From: Acidovorax sp. GW101-3H11
GTDB taxonomy: Bacteria > Pseudomonadota > Gammaproteobacteria > Burkholderiales > Burkholderiaceae_C
DNA length: 64,000 bases
Reading direction: 5' to 3'
Assembly: GCF_001633105.1 (NCBI RefSeq)
Contig: NZ_LUKZ01000029.1
Span: 140,845 to 204,844 of the forward strand
Shown: positions 23,963 through 33,550 of the stretch, piece by piece
How positions within the stretch are numbered: the first letter of the stretch is position 1
How the letters are laid out: each line of letters starts with the position of its first letter
Translations under genes and position numbers: made by a program
The notes under the pieces: model-generated
The model's input: only the letters and a program-made list of their open reading frames with translations
Told to the model about the DNA's origin: nothing
The model's database searches: none

Positions 23963-24898
23963 ATGCTGCCCGTGGACGAAATACGCCTCAACTTCAACCC
24001 CGCATCGCTCGTGGTGCTCAACGTGGTGCTGGGCTTTCTCATGTTCGGCATTGCGCTGGATACGCGCGTGGCCGATTTCAAGCGCGTGCTGCGCATGCCC
24101 GGCGCCATGGCGGTGGGCATTGCTGCGCAGTTCATCGTGCTGCCTGCGGTGACCTTTGTGCTCACGCTGCTGCTCCAGCCCGGCCCCAGCATAGCGCTGG
24201 GCATGATTCTGGTGGCGTGCTGTCCGCCGGGCAACGTGAGCAACATCCTCACGCACCGTGCCGGGGGCAATGTGGCGCTGTCGGTGTCGATGACAGCCAT
24301 CTCCAACGCGCTGGCCATCGTGCTCATGCCGCTCAACTTCGCGTTCTGGGGCGGCATGCACCCCACGGCGGCGCCCCTGCTGCGCAGCATTGCGCTCGAC
24401 CCGCTGGAGATGGCGGGGCACATCGTGGCCATCATCGGCATTCCGTTTGTGTTGGGCATCCTCTGTGCCGAGAAGCTGCCCCGCTTTACAAAACGGGTGA
24501 ACAAGCCCGTGCGCATCCTCAGTTTTGTCTGCCTGATCGGTTTCATCATCGGTGCCGTGGCGGGCAACTGGCGCTACTTTCTGGACTATGTGGGCCTGGT
24601 GTTGCTGGCGGTGGCGCTGCACGATGCCTTGGCCTTTGGCACCGGCTATGCCTGCGCGCGCCTGAGCGGCCTGCCGGACTACGACCGGCGCGCCGTGAGC
24701 ATCGAAGTGGGTATCCGCAACGCGGGGCTGGGCCTGGTGCTGATCTTCAGTTTTTTTGGCGGCCTGGGCGGCATGGCGGTGGTGGCAGGCGTGTGGGGCT
24801 TCTGGGACATCATCGCGGGCCTGGCGCTGGCGGGCTGGTGGGGGCGCAGGCCCCCTGCTGTGCCGCCCGCCGATAGCGCCGGGGAGCAGAGCGCATGA
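23963..24898 (+). CDS. Bile acid:sodium symporter (BASS) family transporter
   Basis: A 311-residue integral membrane protein with about nine to ten helices. The family features are seen: PGAMAVGIAAQFIVLPAVTF, the CCPPGNVSNI sodium-site segment in TM4, and EVGIRNAGLG in the second crossover helix. BASS proteins use sodium to take up organic anions such as bile acids or keto acids. In this operon it likely imports the substrate of the SDR and monooxygenase. AAAGGA precedes ATG 23963; the stop overlaps the next start by 4 bases. Confidence 0.9.
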   Translation: MLPVDEIRLNFNPASLVVLNVVLGFLMFGIALDTRVADFKRVLRMPGAMAVGIAAQFIVLPAVTFVLTLLLQPGPSIALGMILVACCPPGNVSNILTHRAGGNVALSVSMTAISNALAIVLMPLNFAFWGGMHPTAAPLLRSIALDPLEMAGHIVAIIGIPFVLGILCAEKLPRFTKRVNKPVRILSFVCLIGFIIGAVAGNWRYFLDYVGLVLLAVALHDALAFGTGYACARLSGLPDYDRRAVSIEVGIRNAGLGLVLIFSFFGGLGGMAVVAGVWGFWDIIAGLALAGWWGRRPPAVPPADSAGEQSA

Positions 24899-25905
24899 GC
24901 GGCGCGGCATGGGCAAACCGCCGCATCCTCGTCACCGGTGCCGACGGCTTTCTGGGCCGCAGCGTGGTGGCGGCGCTGGCACGCGAGCAGCCGGGCGTGA
25001 TCGTGGCGGCCGATGTGCGTGAGGTGCCCGCCGAACGCCGCCTGCCCGGCGTGGCCTATCTGGTGCAGGACGTGCGCGATCCGGCTCTGGTGCAGACACT
25101 GGCCGACCACGCGATCGACAGCGTGGTGCACCTGGCGTCCATCGTCACGCCAGGCAGGGGCTCCAGCCGCGAGTTTGAATATTCGGTGGACGTGCTGGGC
25201 AGCCAGAACGTGCTGGACGCCTGTGTGGCCACCAGTGTGAAGCAGCTGGTCGTCAGCTCCAGCGGCGCGGCCTACGGTTACCACGCCGACAACCCCGCGT
25301 GGCTGCGCGAGACAGACGCGCTGCGGGGCAACGAAGTGTTTGCCTATTCGCATCACAAGCGGCTGGTGGAGGAGATGCTGGCGCAGTACCGCACGCAGCA
25401 CCCGGCGCTGGCGCAGACGGTGCTGCGCATTGGCACCATCCTGGGCGAAAGGGTGGACAACCAGATCACCGCGCTGTTTGAAAAACCGCGCCTGCTGGCC
25501 ATCCGGGGCAGTGCCAGCCCCTTTGTTTTCATCTGGGACGACGACGTGACCGGCGCCATCCTGCATGCGCTGCGCACGCAGCGTGCCGGTTGCTTCAACC
25601 TGGCTGGTGACGGCGCCTTGCCCCTGCGCGAGATCGCCCAGCGCCTGGGCAAACCTGTGCTGGAGCTGCCTGCCGGGGTGCTGCGCACGGCCCTGGTCGT
25701 GGGCTCCGCACTCGGTGTGAGCCGCTACGGCCCCGAGCAGCTGGACTTTTTGCGCTACCGGCCCGTGCTGCTGAACACGGCGCTCAAGGAAGTGCTGGGC
25801 TACGTGCCCGGCAAAACCAGCGCCCAAGCGTTCGAGGCTTTTGTTGCCGCACGGGCCCGGCAGGGCAGGCCCGTGGCGGTGGGTGCACCGGTGGCCGCCG
25901 CATGA
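24895..25905 (+). CDS. NAD-dependent epimerase/dehydratase (extended SDR)
   Basis: A 336-residue extended SDR. The cofactor motif is TGADGFLG (residues 14-21), VVHLASIV matches the central strand, SSSGAAYG gives the catalytic serine and YSHHK the Tyr-Lys pair. Extended SDRs act on nucleotide sugars, but also on steroids, flavonoids and dihydroxy compounds. The companions here (BASS carrier, monooxygenase) favour a small organic substrate. Overlaps both neighbours by 4 bases (ATGA), so it belongs firmly to the operon. Confidence 0.88.
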   Translation: MSGAAWANRRILVTGADGFLGRSVVAALAREQPGVIVAADVREVPAERRLPGVAYLVQDVRDPALVQTLADHAIDSVVHLASIVTPGRGSSREFEYSVDVLGSQNVLDACVATSVKQLVVSSSGAAYGYHADNPAWLRETDALRGNEVFAYSHHKRLVEEMLAQYRTQHPALAQTVLRIGTILGERVDNQITALFEKPRLLAIRGSASPFVFIWDDDVTGAILHALRTQRAGCFNLAGDGALPLREIAQRLGKPVLELPAGVLRTALVVGSALGVSRYGPEQLDFLRYRPVLLNTALKEVLGYVPGKTSAQAFEAFVAARARQGRPVAVGAPVAAA

Positions 25906-26819
25906 GTGCGCCAGCGGCCTTGAGCCGTGGCGACCTGCTGCGCGCGCTTGCTGTGGTGGTCATCTGGGGGCTGAACTTTGTGGTGATGAAGCTGGGCTTG
26001 CAGGGGCTCAGCCCGATGCTGCTGGGCGCGCTGCGCTTTGCGGCGGCGTCGCTGCCGTTTCTGCTGTTCGTGCCGCGCCCGTCGCTGCCCTGGCGTTTTG
26101 TGGTGGGCTATGGGCTGGCGCAGGGGCTGGGGCAGTTTGGCTTTCTGTTCCTGGGCCTCCAGCTGGGCATGACGGCCGGGATGGCCTCGGTGGTCATGCA
26201 GACGCAGGCGTTTTTCACCTTGCTGCTGGCGGCCCCCCTGCTGGGCGAGCGTGCCAAGCCCTGGCAATGGGGGGGGCTCACGCTGGCGTTTGGAGGGCTC
26301 ATGACCATTGGCCTGGCGCATGGCGAAGGGCCGGGGCAGATGACGCTGGCGGGGTTTGTGCTCACGCTCGGGGCGGCCTTCATGTGGGCGGTGTCCAACC
26401 TGGTGGCGCGCCGTGCGGCGCAGGCTGGGGCCTATGCGCCGTTCCCCTTCATCGTGTGGAGCAGCCTGGTGCCCATCGTGCCGTTTTTTGCCCTGGCGGT
26501 GTGGAGCGATGGGGTGGTCAGCGTGGAGGCGCAGCTGCGGGCCATCAACGGCACGGCGCTGCTGGCCGTGGGCTACCTGGCCCTCCTGGCTACCCTACTG
26601 GCTTACACGCTGTGGACGCAGCTGCTGCAACGCCATGCGGCCGGGCGGGTCACACCGTTCTCGCTGCTGGTGCCCGTGGTGGGGCTCTGGGCGGCCTATG
26701 CTTTTCTGGGCGAAACCCCCTTGCCGCTGCAATGGGCGGGTGCGGCGGCCGTGTTGTGCGGGCTGGTGGTGAACCAGGCGGGGGGATGGCTGTGGGCGCG
26801 GCGCGCCGCAGGTTCCTAG
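25902..26819 (+). CDS. EamA/DMT family transporter
   Basis: A 305-residue protein with ten predicted helices arranged as two EamA repeats (VVVIWGLNFVVMKLGLQGLS at the start of the first; LTLGAAFMWAVSNLVARR at the start of the second). Related proteins export amino acids such as O-acetylserine or cysteine. Here it may export an end product of the operon. It is the last of five genes coupled by 4-base overlaps or a 10-base gap. Confidence 0.9.
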   Translation: MSAPAALSRGDLLRALAVVVIWGLNFVVMKLGLQGLSPMLLGALRFAAASLPFLLFVPRPSLPWRFVVGYGLAQGLGQFGFLFLGLQLGMTAGMASVVMQTQAFFTLLLAAPLLGERAKPWQWGGLTLAFGGLMTIGLAHGEGPGQMTLAGFVLTLGAAFMWAVSNLVARRAAQAGAYAPFPFIVWSSLVPIVPFFALAVWSDGVVSVEAQLRAINGTALLAVGYLALLATLLAYTLWTQLLQRHAAGRVTPFSLLVPVVGLWAAYAFLGETPLPLQWAGAAAVLCGLVVNQAGGWLWARRAAGS

Positions 26820-26849
26820 AATCCGTGCTTTCGCTATGGAGGAGGCCGG

Positions 26850-27479
26850 GTGACTGAGCGCATTTTTTTGCAGGTAGACGGACTGCGGTTTTCTTACCCC
26901 GAGTGTGCGGTGCTGAACGGGCTGTCGCTGGCCTGGCCCGCAGGCCTGGCGCTGGTGCGCGGCGATGAAAGCAGTGGCAAGACCACGCTGCTGCGCCTGC
27001 TGGCGGGGGAACTGACCGCGCAGGCCGGGCGCATCACGCTGCAGGGCACAAGCCCGGATGAAGCCCCCAAAGCCTATGCGCAAAAAGTGTTCTGGGCCGA
27101 TCCCCGCTCGGGCGATATGGACACACTCACCGCCCGGGGCTGGCTGGACAGCCTGCCTGTCCGCTACCCGCTGTGGGATACCGCCGCACTGGACGCGCAC
27201 ACCGAAGGCTTCGCGCTGCACGAGCACCTGCACAAGCCGTTCTATGCGCTGTCCACCGGCAGCAAACGCAAGGTGCTCATGGCCGGGGCCCTGGCCTCGA
27301 ATGCTCCCCTGACCCTGATCGACGAACCCGTGGGCGGCCTGGACAAACCCTCCATCCGCTATCTGGCGCAGGCCCTGGCGTCCCAGGCCCCCCGGTCGGA
27401 CCGCCTGATCGTGGTGGCGCACTACGAAACCTTGGCGGATGTGCCCTGGGGATCGGTGGTGGACCTGGTGCGGTGCTGA
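26850..27479 (+). CDS. Stand-alone ABC transporter ATP-binding protein
   Basis: A 209-residue ABC ATPase. Walker A is GDESSGKTT (with Glu-Ser in place of the usual Gly-Ser), the signature is LSTGSKRK, Walker B with catalytic Glu is LTLIDEP, the D-loop is GGLD and the switch histidine is in VVAHYE. It resembles the short CcmA-like group. No permease is adjacent, so its partner is elsewhere or unknown. GTG start at 26850 is supported by GGAGGAGG upstream. It is 30 bases after the EamA gene and may be read through from it. Confidence 0.85.
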   Translation: MTERIFLQVDGLRFSYPECAVLNGLSLAWPAGLALVRGDESSGKTTLLRLLAGELTAQAGRITLQGTSPDEAPKAYAQKVFWADPRSGDMDTLTARGWLDSLPVRYPLWDTAALDAHTEGFALHEHLHKPFYALSTGSKRKVLMAGALASNAPLTLIDEPVGGLDKPSIRYLAQALASQAPRSDRLIVVAHYETLADVPWGSVVDLVRC

Positions 27480-27579
27480 GCGCTTTGGGGGCTTCTGCCT
27501 TGCAGGCTGCGGTGCGCCAGGGTCTGCCGTAGACTGGCCTGCTCTCCCCTCTCTCGATTCATCCCGCAAGGACTACTCC

Positions 27580-28221
27580 ATGGACGCGCTGCTATTCGTT
27601 CCGGTGGCCATTGCCATCTCGCTCACCCCGGGGCCCAACAACTTTTGTGGCCTCAACAATGGCATCCGCGCTGGTGTGGGCGCAGCCATGATTGCCACCG
27701 TGGGCCGTGCGGCGGCGTTTGCCATCTTTCTCACGGTGTCGGCCGTGGGGCTCGGGGCCATGCTGCTCGCGTCTGAAGCGGCTTTTACTGCAGTGAAATG
27801 GGTGGGCGCCGCCTACTTGTTCTGGCTGGGCTGGCGCGCCTGGCGCAGCCGTGAGTTCAGTGGCCTGGCGCTGGAAGATGTGCCGGGCAGCGGCCCGCAG
27901 CAGGGCCGTTCGGCGCCGGTGAACCTGCGCGCGCTCATCGCGCAAGAGTTCTTGCTGGGCATCACCAACCCCAAGGCCATCATCCTGTTTGCGGCGATCT
28001 TCCCGCAATTCATCGATCCGGCGCAGCCCGCAGCGCGCCAGTTCCTGGTGCTGGGCTCCATCTACCTGGGCAGCGAATTCGTCTCGACCGCCGTGTACGC
28101 CAGCTTTGGCCGCCAGATCCGCCGCTTCATCCGCACCTCACGCGGTGTGGCGCGGCTCAACAAGGCCACGGGCGGTTTCTTCATGGGGGCCGGTGGCCTT
28201 CTGCTGGCCACCAACCGCTGA
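27580..28221 (+). CDS. LysE/RhtB family amino acid exporter
   Basis: A 213-residue membrane protein with six predicted helices. Conserved LysE family features: SLTPGPNNF near the N-terminus, WVGAAYLFWLGWRAWRS, and FLLGITNPKAIILFAAIFPQF. It exports amino acids or homoserine lactone-like compounds. ATG 27580 fits the conserved N-terminus (MDALLFVPVAIAI). The 100-base gap before it and the 230-base gap after it suggest a single-gene unit. A GC-rich inverted repeat just past the stop has no T-run. Confidence 0.92.
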   Translation: MDALLFVPVAIAISLTPGPNNFCGLNNGIRAGVGAAMIATVGRAAAFAIFLTVSAVGLGAMLLASEAAFTAVKWVGAAYLFWLGWRAWRSREFSGLALEDVPGSGPQQGRSAPVNLRALIAQEFLLGITNPKAIILFAAIFPQFIDPAQPAARQFLVLGSIYLGSEFVSTAVYASFGRQIRRFIRTSRGVARLNKATGGFFMGAGGLLLATNR

Positions 28222-28450
28222 TGGCCCGGCGCGGGGCCCCGGTAAACCCCGCCCAAAGCCCGCGTAAATCCTCGGTAAAGGGCCCCTTCCTGGTGGCAAA
28301 CCTTGGGTGTGCGCTGGCTACCATACCCCCTTGCTTCTCTATTCAAATTCACGACTTTCGCAAAAAGGAGCCAGGAAAAACGCCCGCTCCAAGGCCTGGG
28401 CCGCTCCCGCATCCCTGTTTGCGTAAGTCTTGCCACCATTGCGCCTGACC

Positions 28451-30184
28451 ATGCCCTTGATCCGTTCGTTTGCCCGTCCACAGCGGCCCGCTGTTTTGCA
28501 GTCCGGCAAGCTGCGGCTGCTCCCCGCCGTGTTGTTGGCCGCCGTGCTGGTGGCAGCCGCAGGGGGCGGTGGCTGGTGGTGGAAGCAGCGCCAGGACGCG
28601 GCCAGCGCCGCCACTGCGGGCTCCGGTGCCGCAGGCCCTGCCGGGCGCAAGCCCGCAGGGGGCCCCGGGCGCTTTGGCGGCGGCAACGTGCAGCCCGTGT
28701 CGGTAGGTACCGTGCAGCGGGGCGATGTGCGCGTGGTGGTGAGCGCCATCGGCACCATGAGCGCCCGTGCCACGGCCGTGGTGCGCGCCAAGGTGAGTGG
28801 CGAGCTGGTGGCTGTGCGCTTCAAGGAGGGTGACGAGGTGCGTGCAGGCCAGGTGCTGGCCGAAATCGACCCGCGCAGCTACCAGGCCGCGCTGTCGCAG
28901 GCGCAGGGCACGCTGCAGCGCGACCAGGCCCTGCTCAAGAACGCGCAGCTTGACCTCAAGCGCTACCAGGACCTGCTGGCGCGCGACTCCATCGCCAGCC
29001 AGCAGGTGGACACCCAGGCCGCGCTGGTGCGCCAACTGGAGGGCACCGTGGCATCCGATCAGGCCCAGGTGGACGCCGCGCGCCTGCAGCTGAGCTATAC
29101 CCAGGTCACGGCGCCGTTCGCCGGGCGGCTGGGCCTGCGCCAGGCCGACAAGGGCAATGTGGTGGGGCCGAGCGATGCCAATGGCCTTGTCACCATCAAC
29201 CAGGTGCGGCCGATGGACGCCGCGTTCTCCGTGCCCGAGGCGCACCTGCCGCAAATGCGCCGCCGTCTGGCCGCCGGTGAGGAACTCCCCGTGGAGCTGT
29301 GGGACCGCGACGCCCGCCGCCAACTCGCCAAGGGCCGCGTGGTGGCGCTGGACAACGCCATCGATACCGCCACGGGCACCATCAAGGTCAAGGCCGCTTT
29401 TGCCAATGACGACGGCGCGCTGTACCCCAACCAGTTCGTCAACGTGCGCCTGCAGGTCAACCTGCTTGAAGCCGTGCTGACCGTGCCTGCCACGGCCGTG
29501 CAGAACAACTACGTGTACCTGGTGCAGGAAGACAGCACCGTGACCCAGCGCCGCATCCGCGTGGGGGTGACCGATGGCGACCGCGTGAGCATCGAAGGCG
29601 AACTGCGCGAAGGCGAGCAGGTGGTCACGGACGGCATCGACCGCCTGCGCGAAGGCGCCAAGGTCGCCGTGATCGACGCCGGGGCCGTGACCCGCGCCGA
29701 CCAGGCGGCCCAGGATCAGGCCGCGCAGCGCCGCGCCTTCATGGCATCGCTGCCGCCCGATGTGCGTGAAAAGCTGCAGAAGATGAGCCCCGAAGAGCGT
29801 CGCGCCTTTATGCGCGAGCGGCGGGCGCAGATGGGGGCGGGTGGTGCGGCGGGCGCAGCCGCCCCAGGCGCATCCGCAGCCTCCGGGGCCGTGGCACCAG
29901 CTGCAGCAGCTTCCACCCCTGTGCGCGCAGAGACCTTGCCCCGCGCCACCCCGCGCAACGAGGGCTCCGCGCCCGCCGCTGCGGCACCGGCCGCTGCTTC
30001 GGATCAGCCTTCGTCAGAGCCTCCACGTGGCATGCCACCCCAGGTGAAAGCGTTGCTCGACCAGATGCCCGCCGATGAGCGTGCCCGTGTGATGGCCTTG
30101 CCGCAGGACGAGCGCCGCGCCTACATCCGCGAGCGGCTGCAACCGCAACAGCCCCAGGGCGGCGCAGCCAGCCCGGCGCGCTGA
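28451..30184 (+). CDS. mdtA: RND efflux periplasmic adaptor, MdtA/MuxA type, with long C-terminal extension
   Basis: A 577-residue membrane fusion protein. One N-terminal anchor helix (about residues 23-45) is followed by lipoyl, coiled-coil and beta-barrel domains (VVRAKVSGELVAVRFKEGD, TAPFAGRLGLRQADKGNVV, VPATAVQNNYVYLV). The usual adaptor ends near residue 415. Here a roughly 160-residue Ala/Pro-rich tail adds two similar charged helical units (residues 431-462, SPEERRAFMRERRAQM; 528-567, PQDERRAYIRERLQPQ). Start taken as ATG 28451; TTG 28430 would add seven residues. First gene of the tripartite pump set. Confidence 0.9.
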   Translation: MPLIRSFARPQRPAVLQSGKLRLLPAVLLAAVLVAAAGGGGWWWKQRQDAASAATAGSGAAGPAGRKPAGGPGRFGGGNVQPVSVGTVQRGDVRVVVSAIGTMSARATAVVRAKVSGELVAVRFKEGDEVRAGQVLAEIDPRSYQAALSQAQGTLQRDQALLKNAQLDLKRYQDLLARDSIASQQVDTQAALVRQLEGTVASDQAQVDAARLQLSYTQVTAPFAGRLGLRQADKGNVVGPSDANGLVTINQVRPMDAAFSVPEAHLPQMRRRLAAGEELPVELWDRDARRQLAKGRVVALDNAIDTATGTIKVKAAFANDDGALYPNQFVNVRLQVNLLEAVLTVPATAVQNNYVYLVQEDSTVTQRRIRVGVTDGDRVSIEGELREGEQVVTDGIDRLREGAKVAVIDAGAVTRADQAAQDQAAQRRAFMASLPPDVREKLQKMSPEERRAFMRERRAQMGAGGAAGAAAPGASAASGAVAPAAAASTPVRAETLPRATPRNEGSAPAAAAPAAASDQPSSEPPRGMPPQVKALLDQMPADERARVMALPQDERRAYIRERLQPQQPQGGAASPAR

Positions 30185-30238
30185 GCGCAGCGGCTCCCCG
30201 GTCTCTCCCTTGCCTGTTTTGCCAGCGCCTCCGTCGCC

Positions 30239-33200
30239 ATGAACCTGTCGCGCCTTTTTATCCTGCGTCCCATCGCCACCGCCTTGCTCATGGTGGCGAT
30301 CCTGATCGCGGGGCTGATGGCCTACCGGCTGCTGCCCACTTCGGCCCTGCCCGAGGTGGACTACCCCACTATCCAGGTCACCACGCTCTACCCCGGTGCC
30401 AGCCCAGATGTGATGACTTCCAACGTCACCGCGCCGCTGGAGCGCCAGTTCGGCCAGATGCCGGGGCTGTCGCAAATGTCGTCCACCAGCTCGGGCGGGG
30501 CCTCGGTGATCACGCTGCGCTTTGCGCTCGACATGGCGCTGGATGTGGCTGAGCAACAGGTGCAGGCGGCCATCAATGCAGGCAGCAACCTGCTGCCCAG
30601 CGACCTGCCCATGCCGCCGCTGTACAGCAAGGTCAATCCGGCCGATGCGCCCATCCTCACGCTGGCCATCACCTCGCCCTCGCTGCCCGTGATCCGCGTG
30701 AACGACCTGGTGGAAAACCGCCTCGCGCCCAAGCTCTCGCAGGTGCAGGGCGTGGGCCTGGTGGCCATTGCGGGCGGGCGCCGCCCGGCCGTGCGCATCC
30801 AGGCCAACCCCACGGCGCTGGCGCAGCTGGGCCTCACGCTGGAAGACGTGCGCACTTCCATCGCGGCAGCCAACGTCAAGCAGGCCAAGGGCGGCTTTGA
30901 CGGCCCGGCCCGTGCATCCACCATCGATGCCAACGACCAGCTGCAGTCGGCGGCCGAATACCGCGACCTCATCATCGCCTTCAAGAACGGCGCCCCCGTG
31001 CGCCTGAAGGACGTGGCCGACACGGTGGACGATGCCGAGAACACGCGCCTCGCCGCCTGGGCGGGCACGGCCGACACGGGCGCGAAGCCCGGCGTGATCC
31101 TGAACATCCGCCGCCAGCCCGGCGCCAACGTGATCGACACGGTGGACCGCATCAAGGCCCTGCTGCCGCAGCTGCAAAGCACCTTGCCCGCGTCGCTGGA
31201 TGTGCAGGTGCTGACGGACCGCACGGTGACGGTGCGCGCCTCGGTGCGCGACATGCAGCTGGAGCTGGGCCTGGCCGTGGTGCTGGTGGTGGCGGTGATC
31301 TTTGTCTTCCTACGCAGCCCCTCGGCCACGCTGATTCCGAGCGTGGCGGTGCCGCTGTCGCTCATCGGCACCTGCGGCGTGATGTACCTCGCGGGGTTCT
31401 CCATCAACAACCTTACGCTGATGGCGCTTACCATCTCCACCGGCTTTGTGGTGGACGATGCCATCGTGATGATCGAGAACATTGCGCGCTACGTGGAGGA
31501 GGGCGAGGCGCCGCTGGCGGCGGCGCTCAAGGGCTCGCAGCAGATCGGCTTCACCATCATCTCGCTGACCATCTCGCTGATCGCGGTGCTGATCCCGCTC
31601 TTGTTCATGGGCGATGTGGTGGGGCGACTGTTCCACGAGTTCGCCATCACGCTGGCCGTGTCCATCCTGATCTCGGCCGTGGTGTCGCTCACGCTCACCC
31701 CCATGCTGTGCGCGCGCCTGCTGCGCCACACGCCCGAGGAGAGCCACGGTCGCCTGTACCAGGCCACGGGCCAGTTCTTTGACCGCACCATTGCGGGCTA
31801 TGGCCGCATGCTGGCCTGGGTGCTGGACCGCCGGGGCTGGACCTGGCTGGTGTTCCTGGCCACGCTGGCGCTTACCGTGGTGCTCTACCTGTTCATTCCC
31901 AAGGGCTTCTTCCCGGTGCAGGACACCGGCACGCTGCAGGCCACCACCGAGGCCGACCAGTCGATCTCGTTTGCGGGCATGGCCGCGCGCCAGCAGGCTG
32001 TGGCCGAGCGGCTGCTCGAAGACCCGGCCGTGCGCAGCGTCTCGTCGTTCATTGGTGTGGATGGCGCGAACACCACGCTCAACACCGGCCGCCTGCTGAT
32101 CGACCTGCAACCCCATGCAGAGCGCGACAAGGCCAGCGTGGTGCAGCAGCGCCTGGCCGAGCGCGTGCAGAATCTGCCGGGCATCCGCCTGTTCATCCAG
32201 CCCGTACAGGACCTGACGATTGAAGACCGGGTGGCGCGCACGCAGTACCAGTGGCTGCTGTCGTCGCCCGACATGTTGCAGCTCACCACCAGCACCACCG
32301 AGCTGCTGCGCCGCCTGCGCGCCTTGCCCGAGCTGACAGATGTGGCCAGCGACCTGCAGGACCAGGGCCGCCAGGCCTATGTGCAGATCGACCGCGCCCA
32401 GGCCAGCCGCCTGGGGGTGACCGTGGCGGGCATCGATGCAGCGCTGTACAACGCGTTTGGCCAGCGGCTGATATCGACCATCTTCACCCAGTCCAACCAG
32501 TACCGCGTGGTGCTGGAGGTGGCGCCGCAGTTCAAGGTGGGGCCCGAGGCACTGCAGAGCATCTATGTGCCCTCCAGCGCGGGGGCGCCGGTGCCGCTGT
32601 CGTCGGTGGCGCGCATCGAGGAGCGCAACATGCCGCTGGTGGTCAACCACGTGGGTCAGTTGCCTGCGGCCACGATCTCGTTCAACACCGCGCCCGGCGT
32701 GTCGCTGGGCAATGCCGTGGTTGCCATCGAGCGCGAGAAGGCGGCTGTGCAGGCCGAGGGGTTGTTGCCGCTGTCGGTGGAGACGAGCTTTCAGGGCGCG
32801 GCGCTGGCGTTCCAGGCGTCGTTGTCGAACACGCTGCTGCTGATTCTGGCGGCGGTGGTCACCATGTACATCGTGCTGGGCGTGTTGTACGAGAGCACGG
32901 TGCACCCGGTCACGATCTTGTCCACGCTGCCCTCGGCCGGTGTGGGGGCGCTGCTGGCGTTGATGGCAGCGCAGTTGGACCTGGACATCATTGCGATCAT
33001 CGGCATCGTGCTGCTGATCGGCATCGTGAAGAAGAACGCGATCATGATGATCGACTTTGCGCTGGAGGCGCAGCGGGACGAGGGGCTGAGTGCGCGCGAT
33101 GCGATTTATCAGGCGTGTCTGTTGCGGTTCCGGCCTATTTTGATGACGACGTTGGCGGCTTTGCTGGGGGCGTTGCCGATGATGTTGGGGACGGGGGTGG

Positions 33201-33349
33201 GGAGTGAGCTGCGGCACCCGTTGGGGGTGACGATGGTGGGGGGGCTGATTCTGAGCCAGTTGCTTACGCTGTTTACTACGCCGGTGATTTACCTGACGTT
33301 TGAGGGGTGGGTGCAGCGGTGGCGTGGGCGGCGGGGTGTGGGGGCGTGA
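30239..33349 (+). CDS. mdtB: RND multidrug efflux pump, MdtB/MuxB type
   Basis: A 1036-residue inner-membrane pump with twelve helices and two large periplasmic loops. TM4 holds the proton-relay Asp pair in [14 protein letters not shown]; the C-terminal half has [21 protein letters not shown]. It forms heteromultimers with MdtC in E. coli and exports bile salts, novobiocin and similar drugs; the same is expected here. From about 32700 to the stop, codons shift to TTG, GGG and other G-ending forms, unlike the rest of the gene. The partner pump gene begins 982 bases later after a block of repeats. Confidence 0.95.
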   Translation: MNLSRLFILRPIATALLMVAILIAGLMAYRLLPTSALPEVDYPTIQVTTLYPGASPDVMTSNVTAPLERQFGQMPGLSQMSSTSSGGASVITLRFALDMALDVAEQQVQAAINAGSNLLPSDLPMPPLYSKVNPADAPILTLAITSPSLPVIRVNDLVENRLAPKLSQVQGVGLVAIAGGRRPAVRIQANPTALAQLGLTLEDVRTSIAAANVKQAKGGFDGPARASTIDANDQLQSAAEYRDLIIAFKNGAPVRLKDVADTVDDAENTRLAAWAGTADTGAKPGVILNIRRQPGANVIDTVDRIKALLPQLQSTLPASLDVQVLTDRTVTVRASVRDMQLELGLAVVLVVAVIFVFLRSPSATLIPSVAVPLSLIGTCGVMYLAGFSINNLTLMALTISTGFVVDDAIVMIENIARYVEEGEAPLAAALKGSQQIGFTIISLTISLIAVLIPLLFMGDVVGRLFHEFAITLAVSILISAVVSLTLTPMLCARLLRHTPEESHGRLYQATGQFFDRTIAGYGRMLAWVLDRRGWTWLVFLATLALTVVLYLFIPKGFFPVQDTGTLQATTEADQSISFAGMAARQQAVAERLLEDPAVRSVSSFIGVDGANTTLNTGRLLIDLQPHAERDKASVVQQRLAERVQNLPGIRLFIQPVQDLTIEDRVARTQYQWLLSSPDMLQLTTSTTELLRRLRALPELTDVASDLQDQGRQAYVQIDRAQASRLGVTVAGIDAALYNAFGQRLISTIFTQSNQYRVVLEVAPQFKVGPEALQSIYVPSSAGAPVPLSSVARIEERNMPLVVNHVGQLPAATISFNTAPGVSLGNAVVAIEREKAAVQAEGLLPLSVETSFQGAALAFQASLSNTLLLILAAVVTMYIVLGVLYESTVHPVTILSTLPSAGVGALLALMAAQLDLDIIAIIGIVLLIGIVKKNAIMMIDFALEAQRDEGLSARDAIYQACLLRFRPILMTTLAALLGALPMMLGTGVGSELRHPLGVTMVGGLILSQLLTLFTTPVIYLTFEGWVQRWRGRRGVGA

Positions 33350-33420
33350 TGGCGATTTTGGATTGCGCTTTGTCATCTGCCGTGAGTGCTGAGCTGGTCG
33401 AGGCTGAGGCGTTCTCTCCT

Positions 33421-33531
33421 CCGTTCGGGCTGGGCTTGTCGAAGCCTGGGGGCTGCCTCGGAGCCGTTCGGGCTGAGCCTGTCGAAGCCTGGGCACACAC
33501 CTCAACCGTTCGGGCTGAGCTTGTCGAAGCC
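33421..33531 (+). repeat. Three direct REP-like units
   Basis: Three 26-base units that begin CCGTTCGGGCTG and end TGTCGAAGCC lie at 33421-33446, 33464-33489 and 33506-33531, spaced 43 and 42 bases apart. A worn fourth unit (GCTGAGCTGGTCGAGGCT) sits at 33387-33404. They differ by one or two bases. The same unit forms the hairpin at 6646-6705. Confidence 0.9.
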
Positions 33532-33550
33532 TTGGCGTGCTGGTTTGAAA

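Noticed and set aside
33421..33531. CRISPR-like array
   Set aside because: Only three units with spacers of 16-17 bases, variable repeats and no cas genes; the unit is a dispersed REP-like sequence also found at 6646-6705.
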